Below, in pieces: positions 9,622 through 18,975 of a stretch of DNA of 64,000 nucleotides (position 1 is its first letter; every line of letters begins with the position of its first letter). The DNA is taken from positions 4,469,779-4,533,778 of the forward strand of contig UGTZ01000001.1 in NCBI GenBank assembly GCA_900455085.1. Direction: 5' to 3'. Both the position numbers and the translations under genes were made by a program. Below the pieces are notes generated by a model. It saw only the letters and a list, made by a program, of their open reading frames with translations, was not told the DNA's origin and made no database searches. The DNA comes from Providencia rettgeri (GTDB lineage: Bacteria; Pseudomonadota; Gammaproteobacteria; Enterobacterales; Enterobacteriaceae).

Positions 9622-10738
9622 TCGCTTCCCCTAAAATAATATCTGCGGCTTTTTCTGGTAAACTATATAAATCTTCTGTATCGGCAAAATATCGCGCATT
9701 ACTTGCCCATTGTGCTAATTGAACCGGATTTTTTAAACTATCTTCTAGAGCCAAGTTCAGAACCGTTTGCTCAAAGGGCTCATTTACCACAATACCGCAT
9801 TTGGCTTGGCTAATAAATGAAGCATATCCACACACTTCTGTGACAATAATCGGTAAACCCGCGGTAATTGCCTCTAATAACACAATACCAGCAGCTTCTT
9901 GATAAGCCGGGTGCATTAATATATCGGCTGCAGCCATTAATTCTGCAATATCATTACGTCCACTAAAGAAAGAGACTTGTGAGCCGATTCCTAGCGTTTT
10001 CGCTAACTGTTGGTATTTCACTGGTTTATCTTGACCGACTACCATCAATAGCGTGTTTTTCTTAATATCATCGGGCAATGCCGCAATGGCTTTTATGGTC
10101 CGATCGACGCCTTTACGTTTGAAGTCAGAACCCACCTGCAATACTAAAAATGCAGATTCAGGTATTTGATTTTTTTCACGATAAACTTTTTTAGCATTCG
10201 CAACTTGCTTATCATACTTTCTATCTTGGGCAATACCGGGAGGCAGCATATGAAAACGCACATCTTCAGTCCCATAATGCTCTTTAAAATGACTAATTTG
10301 ATGTGGCGTTAACATGAGTAATTGTGTCGGCTTTCCCACTGCAAAAACAGCTTTTTCAAATGCGGCATAGTGTTTGTAACGAGGCGTCAGCTTATAAAAA
10401 AAGCCTTTTTCTTCAGCGACTTTTTGTGCATAACAGACATCTGCTGCATAATAAATATCTAGTCTTGGCATTTTATTGAAACCAACTACCCGCTCAGCAG
10501 GATGCTGCTTTAAATGCGCCAACACCCAGTCACAATATTGTGCGTTTCGCCCATGATTCGTTTTTGATGTCACCGGCACGATAATAATTTCAAAGCCGCT
10601 AGGCTTATCACCATCCCATGATTGGGTATAGACACGTACGTGATGCCCACGTGATTGGCATTCCGTTGCAATACGTAGAAAATCCCGCTGTAACCCACCA
10701 AACGGAAAGTATTTATATAAGCAAAATGCCAGATTCAT
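9614..10738 (-). CDS. waaG: UDP-glucose:(heptosyl)LPS alpha-1,3-glucosyltransferase
   Basis: Adds the first outer-core glucose to heptose II. 374-residue GT4 enzyme. The N-terminal glycine-rich acceptor loop is YFPFGGLQRDFLRI. The donor site includes QVGSDFKRKGVDR and the E-x7-E motif in EAAGIVLLEAI. It starts one base after the waaQ stop and overlaps waaP. Length and motif order match the family throughout. Confidence 0.95.
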   Translation of the reverse strand: MNLAFCLYKYFPFGGLQRDFLRIATECQSRGHHVRVYTQSWDGDKPSGFEIIIVPVTSKTNHGRNAQYCDWVLAHLKQHPAERVVGFNKMPRLDIYYAADVCYAQKVAEEKGFFYKLTPRYKHYAAFEKAVFAVGKPTQLLMLTPHQISHFKEHYGTEDVRFHMLPPGIAQDRKYDKQVANAKKVYREKNQIPESAFLVLQVGSDFKRKGVDRTIKAIAALPDDIKKNTLLMVVGQDKPVKYQQLAKTLGIGSQVSFFSGRNDIAELMAAADILMHPAYQEAAGIVLLEAITAGLPIIVTEVCGYASFISQAKCGIVVNEPFEQTVLNLALEDSLKNPVQLAQWASNARYFADTEDLYSLPEKAADIILGEAND

Positions 10739-10739
10739 G

Positions 10740-11804
10740 TTAATACCTTGTCATCATAGAGCGAATATTCATCGGCAATATTTTCTCTGTGGCTTTAATT
10801 ACATCGGATGCAGGGACAATAGATAAATACTTTTTACTGCGGTCAAGTTCATCTCGCGGAGGCATAGGTTCATAGTCTCCGGCCCAGAATTGCACACTAT
10901 TATCGCTCCAAGGCCGCCAAAAAATATGATTTGTCGCACCGAAAAGACACACAATTGGTGTTTTGACTGCAGCAGCAATGTGCATCGGTGCAGAATCAAC
11001 ACCGATGAATAGAGCTGCATGAGCAATCAGTGCGCCTAACTCTGGAAATGAAGTCTTTCCTGCAAGCTCAGTAACAGGCGTTGTTTGGCAACCATTTGCA
11101 ATATCACTGATACATTCTAAATCTTCTTTACTCGGTCCCGATGTTAAAACCACTTGATAACCACGAGACTGCAATGCATCAATGACGGCTGAAAACTTTT
11201 CATTATCCCAACACTTAAAAGCTTGGCGCGCTGTTGGTTGAATAACGACATAGCTGCTATGGACACCTAAGCTTAGTAACCTTTCATCAATATTTTTCCA
11301 ATCCTGCTCTGAATAAGACATCGTTAGATGCGTTTTTAATTCTTTTATTTCTAACGGCTTGAGCACTGATAGGTTATTCAGAACAACGTGTTCGCCTTCA
11401 GGTTCTATCAAATGCGTAAAACTATTACGCCAGTATTTAGAATCTCGATGGGTAAATTGATGGGAAATTTTTGTGTCAGCAGGAATAGCCCGAACTAATA
11501 CACTCACCATCCACTGATCTGCAAGGTTAACAACTAAATCGTATTTATTTTTACGCAGCTTTAGCAGTAGCTTAATAAAATTACATGCTTTACTCAGCCC
11601 ACTACTTTTTTTCCCCGCCATGCCGTACAAAGCGTTAATTTCAGCATTTTCAGAGAGAATGGGGATAGTATCCTGATAAAGCAAAACGTCAATTTCAGCA
11701 TCAGGATATCGGTGTTTTAATGAGCTGATAACGGGTGTTGTCAGCAACATGTCCCCATGAAACCTCATCTTGATCACAAGAATTTTTTTAAACTGTTTTT
11801 TCAC
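10740..11804 (-). CDS. waaQ: LPS heptosyltransferase III (GT9)
   Basis: Adds the branch heptose (HepIII) to HepII of the inner core from ADP-heptose. 354 residues. Family features are KILVIKMRFHGDMLLTTPV at the N-terminus, the donor-site segment VIQPTARQAFKCWD, and FIGVDSAPMHIAAAV. The start is a GTG (11802-11804) with a GAGTG-like sequence upstream. It is the first gene of the waaQGP run. I saw no convincing RfaH ops element in the roughly 155 bp before it. Confidence 0.93.
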   Translation of the reverse strand: MKKQFKKILVIKMRFHGDMLLTTPVISSLKHRYPDAEIDVLLYQDTIPILSENAEINALYGMAGKKSSGLSKACNFIKLLLKLRKNKYDLVVNLADQWMVSVLVRAIPADTKISHQFTHRDSKYWRNSFTHLIEPEGEHVVLNNLSVLKPLEIKELKTHLTMSYSEQDWKNIDERLLSLGVHSSYVVIQPTARQAFKCWDNEKFSAVIDALQSRGYQVVLTSGPSKEDLECISDIANGCQTTPVTELAGKTSFPELGALIAHAALFIGVDSAPMHIAAAVKTPIVCLFGATNHIFWRPWSDNSVQFWAGDYEPMPPRDELDRSKKYLSIVPASDVIKATEKILPMNIRSMMTRY

Positions 11805-11960
11805 CAGGCACTCTTAATCAAGTCTATATGTAAAAGACAATAGTCATTCGACAACAAATATCATTATTAATTCAATGAATACTCACTATGTTACTACTTT
11901 CATAATAATGGTCATAGCTTCGAATGCGCATATCCGCGACAACCCCAAATTTTAGGTAAA

Positions 11961-11988
11961 AAAAAACTCAGCCGAAGCTGAGTTTTTA
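11961..11988. terminator. Terminator downstream of rpmBG
   Basis: AAAACTCAGC (11963-11972), loop CGAA, GCTGAGTTTT (11977-11986). The A run before and T run after make it usable on both strands. It lies 16 bp past the rpmG stop and separates rpmBG from the waa operon promoter region. Confidence 0.85.
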
Positions 11989-12003
11989 ACGCAGAAAGCA
12001 AAA

Positions 12004-12171
12004 TTATTTGATTTTTGCTTCTTTGTAGATCACATGCTTACGAACAACTGGATCGAATTTTTTCAGTTCCAGTTTTTCTGGCATTGTGCGCTTGTTCTTC
12101 GTAGTGGTATAGAAATGACCTGTACCTTCAGAAGAGACTAGCTTGATTTTCTCGCGAATACCTTTAGCCAT
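12004..12171 (-). CDS. rpmG: 50S ribosomal protein L33
   Basis: A 55-residue frame, MAKGIREKIKLVSSEGTGHF... to ...YKEAKIK, matching the enterobacterial L33 length and sequence. It has no CxxC pairs, so it is the zinc-independent form. It is 11 bp downstream of rpmB on the same strand, the standard rpmBG operon. Confidence 0.97.
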   Translation of the reverse strand: MAKGIREKIKLVSSEGTGHFYTTTKNKRTMPEKLELKKFDPVVRKHVIYKEAKIK

Positions 12172-12182
12172 TTTTTAGCTCC

Positions 12183-12419
12183 TTAGTACTTCTCACCACG
12201 GGTACGCAGTTCAGCAAGAACAGCATCAATACCCTTTTTATCGATAACACGCATACCTTTAGCAGATACACGCAGTGTTACGAAACGTTTCTCAGACTCA
12301 ACCCAGAAACGGTGAGAGTGCAGGTTTGGCAAAAAACGACGTTTGGTCGCGTTTAATGCGTGTGAACGGTTGTTACCGCTCATTGGACGCTTGCCAGTAA
12401 CTTGGCAGACTCGTGACAT
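12183..12419 (-). CDS. rpmB: 50S ribosomal protein L28
   Basis: 78 residues, starting SRVCQVTGKRPMSGNNRSHA after Met, with the basic, almost invariant L28 sequence through LRTRGEKY. First gene of the rpmB-rpmG operon. Its promoter should lie in the 270 bp between it and radC. Confidence 0.98.
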   Translation of the reverse strand: MSRVCQVTGKRPMSGNNRSHALNATKRRFLPNLHSHRFWVESEKRFVTLRVSAKGMRVIDKKGIDAVLAELRTRGEKY

Positions 12420-12693
12420 GTCTATTCTCCAAAAATCTAATCAGCTCGAGCTTTTTTGTTCTGGGTATGGCCGCCTCGTCAGGCTTAGGAGCCCATCTCA
12501 GCAAACTTTCATTGACTGAAAAAACCGTTGATACCTAAATAAAGATTTACTTTACTAAAACGTAAAAATTTACTGAGATAGGCCCTTCTCGCCAAACCCA
12601 AGATCCTTAAAGGTGGCGTAGTATACGCTTTCCATCGTTTTCACTCAAGCCCAACACAAAGAAAGTTGTCATTTTTTAGGCAAAAAAATAATT

Positions 12694-13360
12694 TTATAAC
12701 CATCCTAGCTCCACAAATGACACACATTGCTTATGCCCAACGACAAAATGGTCAAGTAGTTTAATCCCCCATAATAGTACAAGCACGTTGGATACGCTCT
12801 GTCACTTGCCTGTCTGCTACGCTTGGTTCCGGATTACCTGATGGATGGTTATGGGCGAGTATAATCCCGTTTGCATTCATTTTTATGGCAAAGCGAATGA
12901 TTTCTCTGGGGTGAACTTCAACTTTGTTTAAAGTACCTTTAAACAACTCTTCATGACAAATAATTTGATTTTTATTATTTAAAAATATCACAACAAAAAC
13001 TTCACGCTCTTGCCCTGCGAACAAATCCAACAACTTTGCTTTCAACTGTTCAGGCCCAGTCATCACATCTTCATGTAAAAATTGTTCAGAGAAAAAACGG
13101 CGAGCTAATTCACTCACAGCCTGTAATTGGGTAAATTTACAACTCCCCATTCCTTTACATTGCTTGAGTTTTTCGTAGTCTGCTTGTAGAAGCAAATATA
13201 CTGAACCAAACTCCTGTATTAAACGCTTCGCAAGCTGTAAAACGGGTTCGCCTTGGCTCCCTGTACGTAGAAAAATAGCGAGTAGTTCAGCATCAGATAA
13301 CGCAGCTGCCCCGTATGCGAGTAGCTTTTCCCTTGGTGGTAGGTCTAGATGTTCACTCAT
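12694..13360 (-). pseudogene. radC: RadC (JAB/MPN domain) protein, single-base frameshift near the C-terminus
   Basis: The N-terminal helix-hairpin-helix-like region (ALSDAELLAIFLRTG) is followed by a JAB metalloprotease-type domain with the zinc motif ILAHNHPSGNPEPSVAD. The open frame stops early at 12761, after TIMGD. One C too many in the C5 run at 12766-12770 causes this. With four, the frame continues TIMGIKLLDHFVVG to a stop at 12694. The repaired protein is 221 residues, against 222 in E. coli. I start at Met 13360 (SEHLDLPPREKLL); longer starts up to 13414 are possible. The biochemical function of RadC is unsettled. Confidence 0.88.
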
Positions 13361-13543
13361 CATATTTTTTGTCCCTAAATCCCTTGCTTCCTTTTTATCT
13401 AGTCTAAAAAACATTCACAATCACTCTCATAAGGGTTTGCGTAGCGCTTCGCAAAAATAGTATTGTGATGAAAAATCGAGCGCGCCACCTCGCGCTTCTC
13501 TGTGGTAATATGCCTCCCATGTTGACCGAATTGGATAAAAATA

Positions 13544-14755
13544 ATGAATCAACTGTCACTATTAGGTAAGCAGATAGTTATTGGTATTAGTGGGGGCATT
13601 GCTGCGTACAAAATCCCTGAACTCACCCGCCGTTTGCGCGATAAAGGTGCGATAGTACGCGTTGTGATGACTCAAGGTGCTAAAGCCTTTATTACACCTT
13701 TAACCTTGCAAGCCGTTTCAGGGCATCCCGTTTCTGATGACCTGCTAGACCCTGCTGCTGAGGCTGCTATGGGCCATATTGAACTGGCTAAATGGGCAGA
13801 TCTCATTATTCTAGCACCGGCTACTGCGGATTTAATTGCTCGCCTCAGTGCAGGAATGGCAAATGACTTACTCACAACAGTTTGCCTTGCTTCCGCAGCA
13901 CCGATTGCACTTGTGCCAGCAATGAACCAACAAATGTACCGAGCAAAAGCAACCCAAGAAAATTTAATCAAATTGCAACAACGTCAATGTATGATTTGGG
14001 GGCCAGATGCAGGTAGCCAAGCCTGTGGTGATATTGGCCCTGGTCGCATGATTGACCCACTAGAAATTGTTCGTCTAGCCAATGAGTTTTTTACCCCTAA
14101 ACTCGACTTACAAGGCATCAAATTAATGATCACTGCGGGCCCAACACGGGAAGCGCTAGACCCAGTTCGCTTTATTAGTAACCATAGTTCGGGGAAAATG
14201 GGTTTTGCCATTGCTAAAGCAGCCAGTCAACGTGGTGCCGATGTCACTTTAATTGCGGGCCCTGTAAATATTGAAACACCAGAAGGCGTTAACCGGATTG
14301 ATGTCATGAGTGGCTTAGAGATGTATGAACAAGTGCATCAAACCATTGCTGAACAAAATATTTTTATTGGTTGCGCTGCAGTTGCAGATTATCGAGCAAA
14401 AAACATTGCTGAAAATAAAATAAAAAAACAAGGTGATGAAGTTTCGATTACACTTATCAAAAATCCAGATATCGTGGCTAGTGTCGGAAGTCTAAAACAC
14501 AATAGGCCATATGTTGTTGGGTTTGCAGCTGAAACCCAAAATGTGGAAGAATATGCACGCCAAAAACGACAACAAAAGCAACTCGACCTCATTTGTGCCA
14601 ATGACGTCTCACTAGCAGACAACGGGTTTAATAGCGATAACAACGCGTTACATCTTTTTGATGCAAACGGTGATACCTGTTTGCCTCACTGTAATAAAAA
14701 CGAATTAAGCCACTATTTACTTGACGAGATACTTCAACGTTATGAAAAAAATTGA
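13544..14755 (+). CDS. coaBC: Bifunctional phosphopantothenoylcysteine decarboxylase/phosphopantothenate-cysteine ligase
   Basis: Steps two and three of coenzyme A synthesis. 403 residues. The N-terminal CoaC flavoprotein domain shows SGGIAAYK, PAMNQQM and the catalytic Cys in QACGDIGPGRM. The C-terminal CoaB domain shows TAGPTREALDPVRF, SNHSSGKMG and CAAVADYRAKN. Its stop codon overlaps the start of dut by 14 bp. It is divergent from radC. Confidence 0.97.
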   Translation: MNQLSLLGKQIVIGISGGIAAYKIPELTRRLRDKGAIVRVVMTQGAKAFITPLTLQAVSGHPVSDDLLDPAAEAAMGHIELAKWADLIILAPATADLIARLSAGMANDLLTTVCLASAAPIALVPAMNQQMYRAKATQENLIKLQQRQCMIWGPDAGSQACGDIGPGRMIDPLEIVRLANEFFTPKLDLQGIKLMITAGPTREALDPVRFISNHSSGKMGFAIAKAASQRGADVTLIAGPVNIETPEGVNRIDVMSGLEMYEQVHQTIAEQNIFIGCAAVADYRAKNIAENKIKKQGDEVSITLIKNPDIVASVGSLKHNRPYVVGFAAETQNVEEYARQKRQQKQLDLICANDVSLADNGFNSDNNALHLFDANGDTCLPHCNKNELSHYLLDEILQRYEKN

Positions 14756-15197
14756 CCTAAAAATCCTCGATAGCCGTATCGGTAATGAATTTCCTCTACC
14801 AGCCTATGCCACCACAGGTTCTGCTGGTTTAGACCTACGTGCATGCCTTGATGCACCAATCGATTTGGCACCAGGTCAAACAGAGCTTATTCCAACAGGT
14901 TTAGCCATTCACATTGCAGATGAAAGTCTTGCTGCGGTCATCTTACCTCGGTCCGGTTTAGGTCATAAACATGGCGTTGTACTGGGCAACCTCGTTGGCC
15001 TCATTGATTCTGATTATCAAGGCCAGCTCATGGTGTCTGTCTGGAACCGCAGTGACAAAGCTTTTACTATTGAACCTGGTGAACGTATGGCACAAATGGT
15101 GTTTGTCCCGGTTGTTCAGGCGGAATTTAATATTGTTAATGATTTTGACGCAACAGAGCGTGGAGCTGGTGGTTTCGGTCATTCTGGCCGTCAATAA
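14742..15197 (+). CDS. dut: dUTP pyrophosphatase (dUTPase)
   Basis: Hydrolyses dUTP to dUMP, keeping uracil out of DNA and feeding thymidylate synthesis. 151 residues, trimeric dUTPase. The five motifs appear in order: GSAGLDLRA, PRSGLG, GLIDSDYQGQL, ERMAQMV and RGAGGFGHSG. I chose Met at 14742 (MKKIDLKILDSRIG), which aligns with E. coli Dut. An in-frame start at 14721 would add seven residues. It overlaps coaBC, so the two are probably translationally coupled. Confidence 0.97.
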   Translation: MKKIDLKILDSRIGNEFPLPAYATTGSAGLDLRACLDAPIDLAPGQTELIPTGLAIHIADESLAAVILPRSGLGHKHGVVLGNLVGLIDSDYQGQLMVSVWNRSDKAFTIEPGERMAQMVFVPVVQAEFNIVNDFDATERGAGGFGHSGRQ

Positions 15198-15224
15198 ATA
15201 GAACATCCTGATAACTAATATGCT

Positions 15225-15251
15225 AGATAGAACCTAAATTAGGTTCTATCT
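15225..15251 (+). terminator. Terminator after dut
   Basis: AGATAGAACCTA (15225-15236), loop AAT, TAGGTTCTATCT (15240-15251): a perfect 12-bp stem followed by TT. It lies 28 bp past the dut stop and separates dut from slmA. Confidence 0.7.
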
Positions 15252-15414
15252 TTATGAATAAAAACAATCAGCCGCATATTTTCTTTCAGGAAACTTGCTC
15301 AACATTACTTATATTTTAAACATTTTTTAAATCCATTTTGCTTCGTAAGTCTCTTTACTAAGAGCAAAATTTTGGATAGTTTGTTTTGCTGTTTTAGCAG
15401 GGGTCTTATTAGAC

Positions 15415-16014
15415 ATGGCAGAAAAAGCGATAACACAAAAACGTAACAGACGTGATGAGATTTTACAGGCTCTTGCGTTAATGTTAGAAAGTAGTGATGG
15501 CAGCCAACGTATTACAACAGCAAAACTTGCTGCTACGGTTGGTGTATCAGAAGCTGCGCTGTATCGTCATTTTCCGAGTAAAATGAAAATGTTCGATAGC
15601 CTTATTGGGTTTATTGAAGATTCATTGGTTTCGCGCATTAATCTGATTTTAACTGATGAAAAAGATACGATAATTAGAATTAAACTAATACTTGCCCTAA
15701 TACTTGGATTTTCCGAGAAAAATCCTGGGCTTACGCGTATAATGACTGGCCATGCTCTGATGTTTGAGCAAGATAGGCTGCAAGATCGTATTAACCAATT
15801 ATTTGAACGTATAGAATCACAATTACGGCAGGTGTTAAAAGAGAAAAAAATACGTGATGGCCATGGGTTTATTCATGATGAGTCATTACTTGCTTCTCAG
15901 TTACTAGCCTTTTGTGAAGGGATGCTCTCTCGTTTTGTGCGTTCTGAGTTTCGTTATCGGCCAACCGTCGAGTTTGAATCGCGCTGGCCTTTAATTCTAG
16001 CTCAGTTACAATAA
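15415..16014 (+). CDS. slmA: Nucleoid occlusion factor SlmA
   Basis: TetR-fold DNA-binding protein that blocks FtsZ ring assembly over the nucleoid. 199 residues, near the E. coli length. The N-terminal helix-turn-helix (TVGVSEAALYRHFPSKMKMF) and the C-terminal segment FVRSEFRYRPT match SlmA. Its place after dut and convergent to pyrE is the enterobacterial norm. Confidence 0.97.
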   Translation: MAEKAITQKRNRRDEILQALALMLESSDGSQRITTAKLAATVGVSEAALYRHFPSKMKMFDSLIGFIEDSLVSRINLILTDEKDTIIRIKLILALILGFSEKNPGLTRIMTGHALMFEQDRLQDRINQLFERIESQLRQVLKEKKIRDGHGFIHDESLLASQLLAFCEGMLSRFVRSEFRYRPTVEFESRWPLILAQLQ

Positions 16015-16034
16015 CCGATTATTTATACTACTCA

Positions 16035-16066
16035 CCCCGCCCATCATTGGGCGAGGGCTTTTTTTA
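16035..16066. terminator. Terminator between slmA and pyrE
   Basis: CGCCCA (16038-16043), loop TCAT, TGGGCG (16048-16053), then AGGGC and a run of seven T's. It mainly serves slmA and touches the end of the convergent pyrE. Confidence 0.75.
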
Positions 16067-16708
16067 TTCAATTCCGTATTGTTCGCGATAAGCCTTCATA
16101 GCCGCTAAATGTTCCTGCATACCTTCCTTTTCAGCAAGATAGGTGATTAAATCGCTCATGGTAATAATTGAGTAAACTTTACAGCCATAATCACGCTCAA
16201 CCTCTTGAACTGCTGAAATTTCACCTTTGCCTTTTTCTTGGCGATCAAGGCATAGCAGAACACCATTCAACGTAGCTTGTTGTTGTTTAATAATTTCCAT
16301 TGATTCACGAATTGCCGTCCCTGCGGTAATAACATCATCAACTACTACAACACGCCCTTGTAAAGGACTTCCGACTAACATGCCGCCTTCCCCATGGTCT
16401 TTAGCTTCTTTGCGGTTGAAGCAGTATGGCATATCGATGTCATGGTGCTCAGAAAGTGCTACCGCTGTCGTCGTTGCGATGGGGATCCCTTTATACGCTG
16501 GACCAAAAATGACATCACACTCAATTGCGCTATCTTGTAATGCTTGTGCATAAAAACGACCGACAAGTGCCAGATCACGCCCTGTATTAAATAACCCAGC
16601 ATTGAAAAAGTAAGGGCTTTTACGACCTGATTTCAGCGTAAACTCACCAAATTTAAGTACCTGTTTTTTCATGGCAAGTTCAATAAAATCGCGCTGATAG
16701 GCTTTCAT
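16064..16708 (-). CDS. pyrE: Orotate phosphoribosyltransferase
   Basis: Converts orotate and PRPP to OMP in pyrimidine synthesis. 214 residues, with the PRPP-binding signature VVVDDVITAGTAIRE and GRKSPYFFNAG near the N-terminus. GAGGAG precedes the ATG at good spacing. It follows rph, with a terminator-like attenuator between the two, the arrangement that couples pyrE expression to UTP level in E. coli. Confidence 0.98.
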   Translation of the reverse strand: MKAYQRDFIELAMKKQVLKFGEFTLKSGRKSPYFFNAGLFNTGRDLALVGRFYAQALQDSAIECDVIFGPAYKGIPIATTTAVALSEHHDIDMPYCFNRKEAKDHGEGGMLVGSPLQGRVVVVDDVITAGTAIRESMEIIKQQQATLNGVLLCLDRQEKGKGEISAVQEVERDYGCKVYSIITMSDLITYLAEKEGMQEHLAAMKAYREQYGIE

Positions 16709-16781
16709 TGGTCATTCTCCTCGTTGATGATTATTTATCTATTTTCAAAGCTGGCACACTAGTTGATGAACCAGCAGGCAT

Positions 16782-16806
16782 AAAAAAGGCGACTTTTCAG
16801 CCGCCT
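16782..16806 (-). promoter_or_regulatory. pyrE attenuator
   Basis: On the minus strand AGGCGGC, loop TGAAAA, GTCGCCT, then TTTTTT: a 7-bp stem with one G-U pair, 15 bp past the rph stop and 74 bp before pyrE. By analogy with E. coli rph-pyrE, ribosomes translating the end of rph would prevent hairpin formation when UTP is low. The mechanism here is inferred from position. Confidence 0.75.
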
Positions 16807-16820
16807 AATTAATGATTAAC

Positions 16821-17534
16821 TTACTTCAGCGCTTCTCGCTGAGCTTCAAAAATGGTATTTAAACCTGTTTTAGCTAACGCCAATAGGGCTAATAACTCTT
16901 CATGACTAAACGGTTCGCCTTCTGCGGTGCCCTGTACTTCAATCATTCGGCCATCATCCATCATGACAACATTCATATCGGTTTCAGCTGCAGAATCTTC
17001 AACATACTCAAGATCACATAGAGCTTCTTGGTTTACAATTCCAACCGAAACGGCAGCAACCATTGATTTTAGTGGGCTTTTTGCAATTTTACCTTGCTCA
17101 ACCATGTTATTCAGTGCATCAACAAGCGCCACACAAGCACCAGAAATCGCTGCTGTCCGTGTACCACCATCCGCTTGAATAACATCACAGTCTAAAGTAA
17201 TGGTGTATTCACCTAATTTTTTAAGGTCAACCGCAGCACGTAAAGAACGTGCAATTAACCGTTGGATTTCCATCGTACGACCAGTTTGTTTTCCTCGTGC
17301 AGCTTCACGTTGATTACGTGAGTTTGTTGCACGCGGTAACATGCCATACTCCGCTGTAACCCAACCTTGCCCCTGCCCTTTTAAAAAGCGAGGAACCCCT
17401 TCTTCAACAGTTGCATTACATAACACCTTCGTGTCGCCAAACTCAATAAGAACAGAGCCTTCTGCATGCTTAGTATAGTTGCGCGTGATGGTAATCGGGC
17501 GCATTTGGTCTGCTTGTCTATCTGCTGGGCGCAT
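16821..17534 (-). CDS. rph: Ribonuclease PH
   Basis: Phosphorolytic 3'-5' exoribonuclease that trims tRNA 3' ends. 237 residues, full length (unlike the frameshifted K-12 allele). It begins MRPADRQADQMRPITI and contains VLCNATVEEGVPRF, ADGGTRTAAISGA and DLEYVEDSAAETDMN. It heads the rph-pyrE operon and is divergent from yicC. Confidence 0.98.
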   Translation of the reverse strand: MRPADRQADQMRPITITRNYTKHAEGSVLIEFGDTKVLCNATVEEGVPRFLKGQGQGWVTAEYGMLPRATNSRNQREAARGKQTGRTMEIQRLIARSLRAAVDLKKLGEYTITLDCDVIQADGGTRTAAISGACVALVDALNNMVEQGKIAKSPLKSMVAAVSVGIVNQEALCDLEYVEDSAAETDMNVVMMDDGRMIEVQGTAEGEPFSHEELLALLALAKTGLNTIFEAQREALK

Positions 17535-17657
17535 GGTGTTATCTCCATTATCAACTCAAATTGGGACGCATTATACGTTGTTCAAGCGATAATGCCTATC
17601 CTGTCATCCTGCATAGCGTTATAATCCCCTAAATCTTTACGATAATGGGAACGAATT

Positions 17658-18521
17658 ATGATCCGTAGTATGACCGCTTTTGCCCGTCGGGATATCAAGG
17701 GTGAATGGGGGAATGCGGCCTGGGAGCTGCGTTCCGTGAACCAACGTTATTTAGAAACGTATATTCGCTTACCTGAGCAATTCAGAAGCCTTGAGCCCGT
17801 TATTCGCGAACGTCTGCGTTCTCGCCTAACACGTGGAAAGGTAGAATGCAGCCTACGCTTTGAGTTAGATGGCGCAAATCGTGGTGAATTAATCCTAAAT
17901 GAACAATTAGCACGCCAATTAATCAGTGCTGCGAATTGGGTTAAAAATTACAGCCATGAAGGTGAAATAAACCCATTAGAAATTTTGCGTTGGCCGGGTG
18001 TGATGTCAGCAGGTGAACAAGATTTAGATGTCATCAGCGAACAGTTACTGGCAGGCTTAGATGAAGCTATTGATGCTTTCATTCAAAGCCGTGAAGCTGA
18101 AGGTGCTTCATTGCATGCACTCATCGAACAACGCCTTGATGGCGTCTTAGTTGAAGTCGCAAAAGTACGTCAACATATGCCAGAAATTTTACAGTGGCAA
18201 CGTGAACGCTTACAAAATAAGTTAGAAGAAGCTGATATTCAAGTGGATAACAACCGTCTGGAACAAGAACTTATTCTATTGGCTCAACGTGTTGATGTTG
18301 CAGAAGAACTGGATAGACTAGAAGCTCACGTTAAAGAAACGCGTAATATCTTGAAGAAAAAAGAGGCAACTGGTCGCCGCCTTGACTTTATGATGCAAGA
18401 ATTCAACCGCGAAGCTAATACGTTAGCGTCAAAATCAATTAATAGCGAAGTTACAACCTCTGCAGTTGAACTCAAAGTATTAATCGAGCAAATGAGAGAA
18501 CAAATTCAGAATATTGAATAA
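17658..18521 (+). CDS. yicC: YicC-family endoribonuclease
   Basis: 287 residues, the usual length. It starts MIRSMTAFARRDIKGEWG and ends with the conserved C-terminal domain (GRRLDFMMQEFNREANTLASK). The family (YicC/YloC) is now regarded as endoribonucleases acting on small RNAs and mRNA ends. That comes from family knowledge, not from motifs visible here. It is the last conserved backbone gene before the accessory region. Confidence 0.95.
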   Translation: MIRSMTAFARRDIKGEWGNAAWELRSVNQRYLETYIRLPEQFRSLEPVIRERLRSRLTRGKVECSLRFELDGANRGELILNEQLARQLISAANWVKNYSHEGEINPLEILRWPGVMSAGEQDLDVISEQLLAGLDEAIDAFIQSREAEGASLHALIEQRLDGVLVEVAKVRQHMPEILQWQRERLQNKLEEADIQVDNNRLEQELILLAQRVDVAEELDRLEAHVKETRNILKKKEATGRRLDFMMQEFNREANTLASKSINSEVTTSAVELKVLIEQMREQIQNIE

Positions 18522-18901
18522 TCACTCCTTGACGATTTTAATCCATAAAAAGCTAATCGACCTTAATTATCGTTTGGCTTTTTTTGGAGATATTCTCAAT
18601 ATTTACTCGAAATAGGTGCTAGTTGTCACGATTTTTGAAGCTATATTCCACAACAACCCTTCGACGATATTAAAAAATTTATACCGAAGCAGTATTAATT
18701 ATTCTTTCTCAAATAATTAGTAACGTCGATTAAATCGTTCCCCATGAAATCATAACAACTTGATTTTTCATAATAAAATTTATTACCTATCTATTTTCCT
18801 AAAAATAAGATCTCGCTCATAAATCAATCAAATGTTTTGAGTTCAGTCACAGATAACAAAACAGATCTTTGACACCTCAATAACTGCTTATTAACATCCA
18901 T
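18522..18901. other. Intergenic stretch yicC to MFS gene
   Basis: A weak imperfect hairpin with a T run (about 18567-18596) may terminate yicC. The rest is AT-rich (many A/T tracts) with no open frame of note. It must hold the promoter of the downstream MFS-RraA-nitrilase genes. The clear element is the palindrome at its right end, listed separately. Confidence 0.5.
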
Positions 18902-18913
18902 CTTGTATACAAG
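18902..18913. promoter_or_regulatory. Probable GntR-family operator
   Basis: CTTGTATACAAG, a perfect 12-bp palindrome of the TTGTATACAA type bound by FadR-subfamily GntR regulators. It lies 62 bp before the MFS start. A second copy with one mismatch precedes the GntR gene itself, which suggests one regulator controls the module and its own gene. Confidence 0.6.
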
Positions 18914-18975
18914 TTGAATTCAATATAAATACAATAAGGTTGATTACCTCGACAAACCAATAAAAAGGTAACTCT

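Noticed and set aside
11805..11960. Possible RfaH ops/JUMPstart element before waaQ (minus-strand GAAAGTAGTAACATAG)
   Set aside because: Only a partial match to GGCGGTAGCNTG; several key bases differ, so not listed as a feature.
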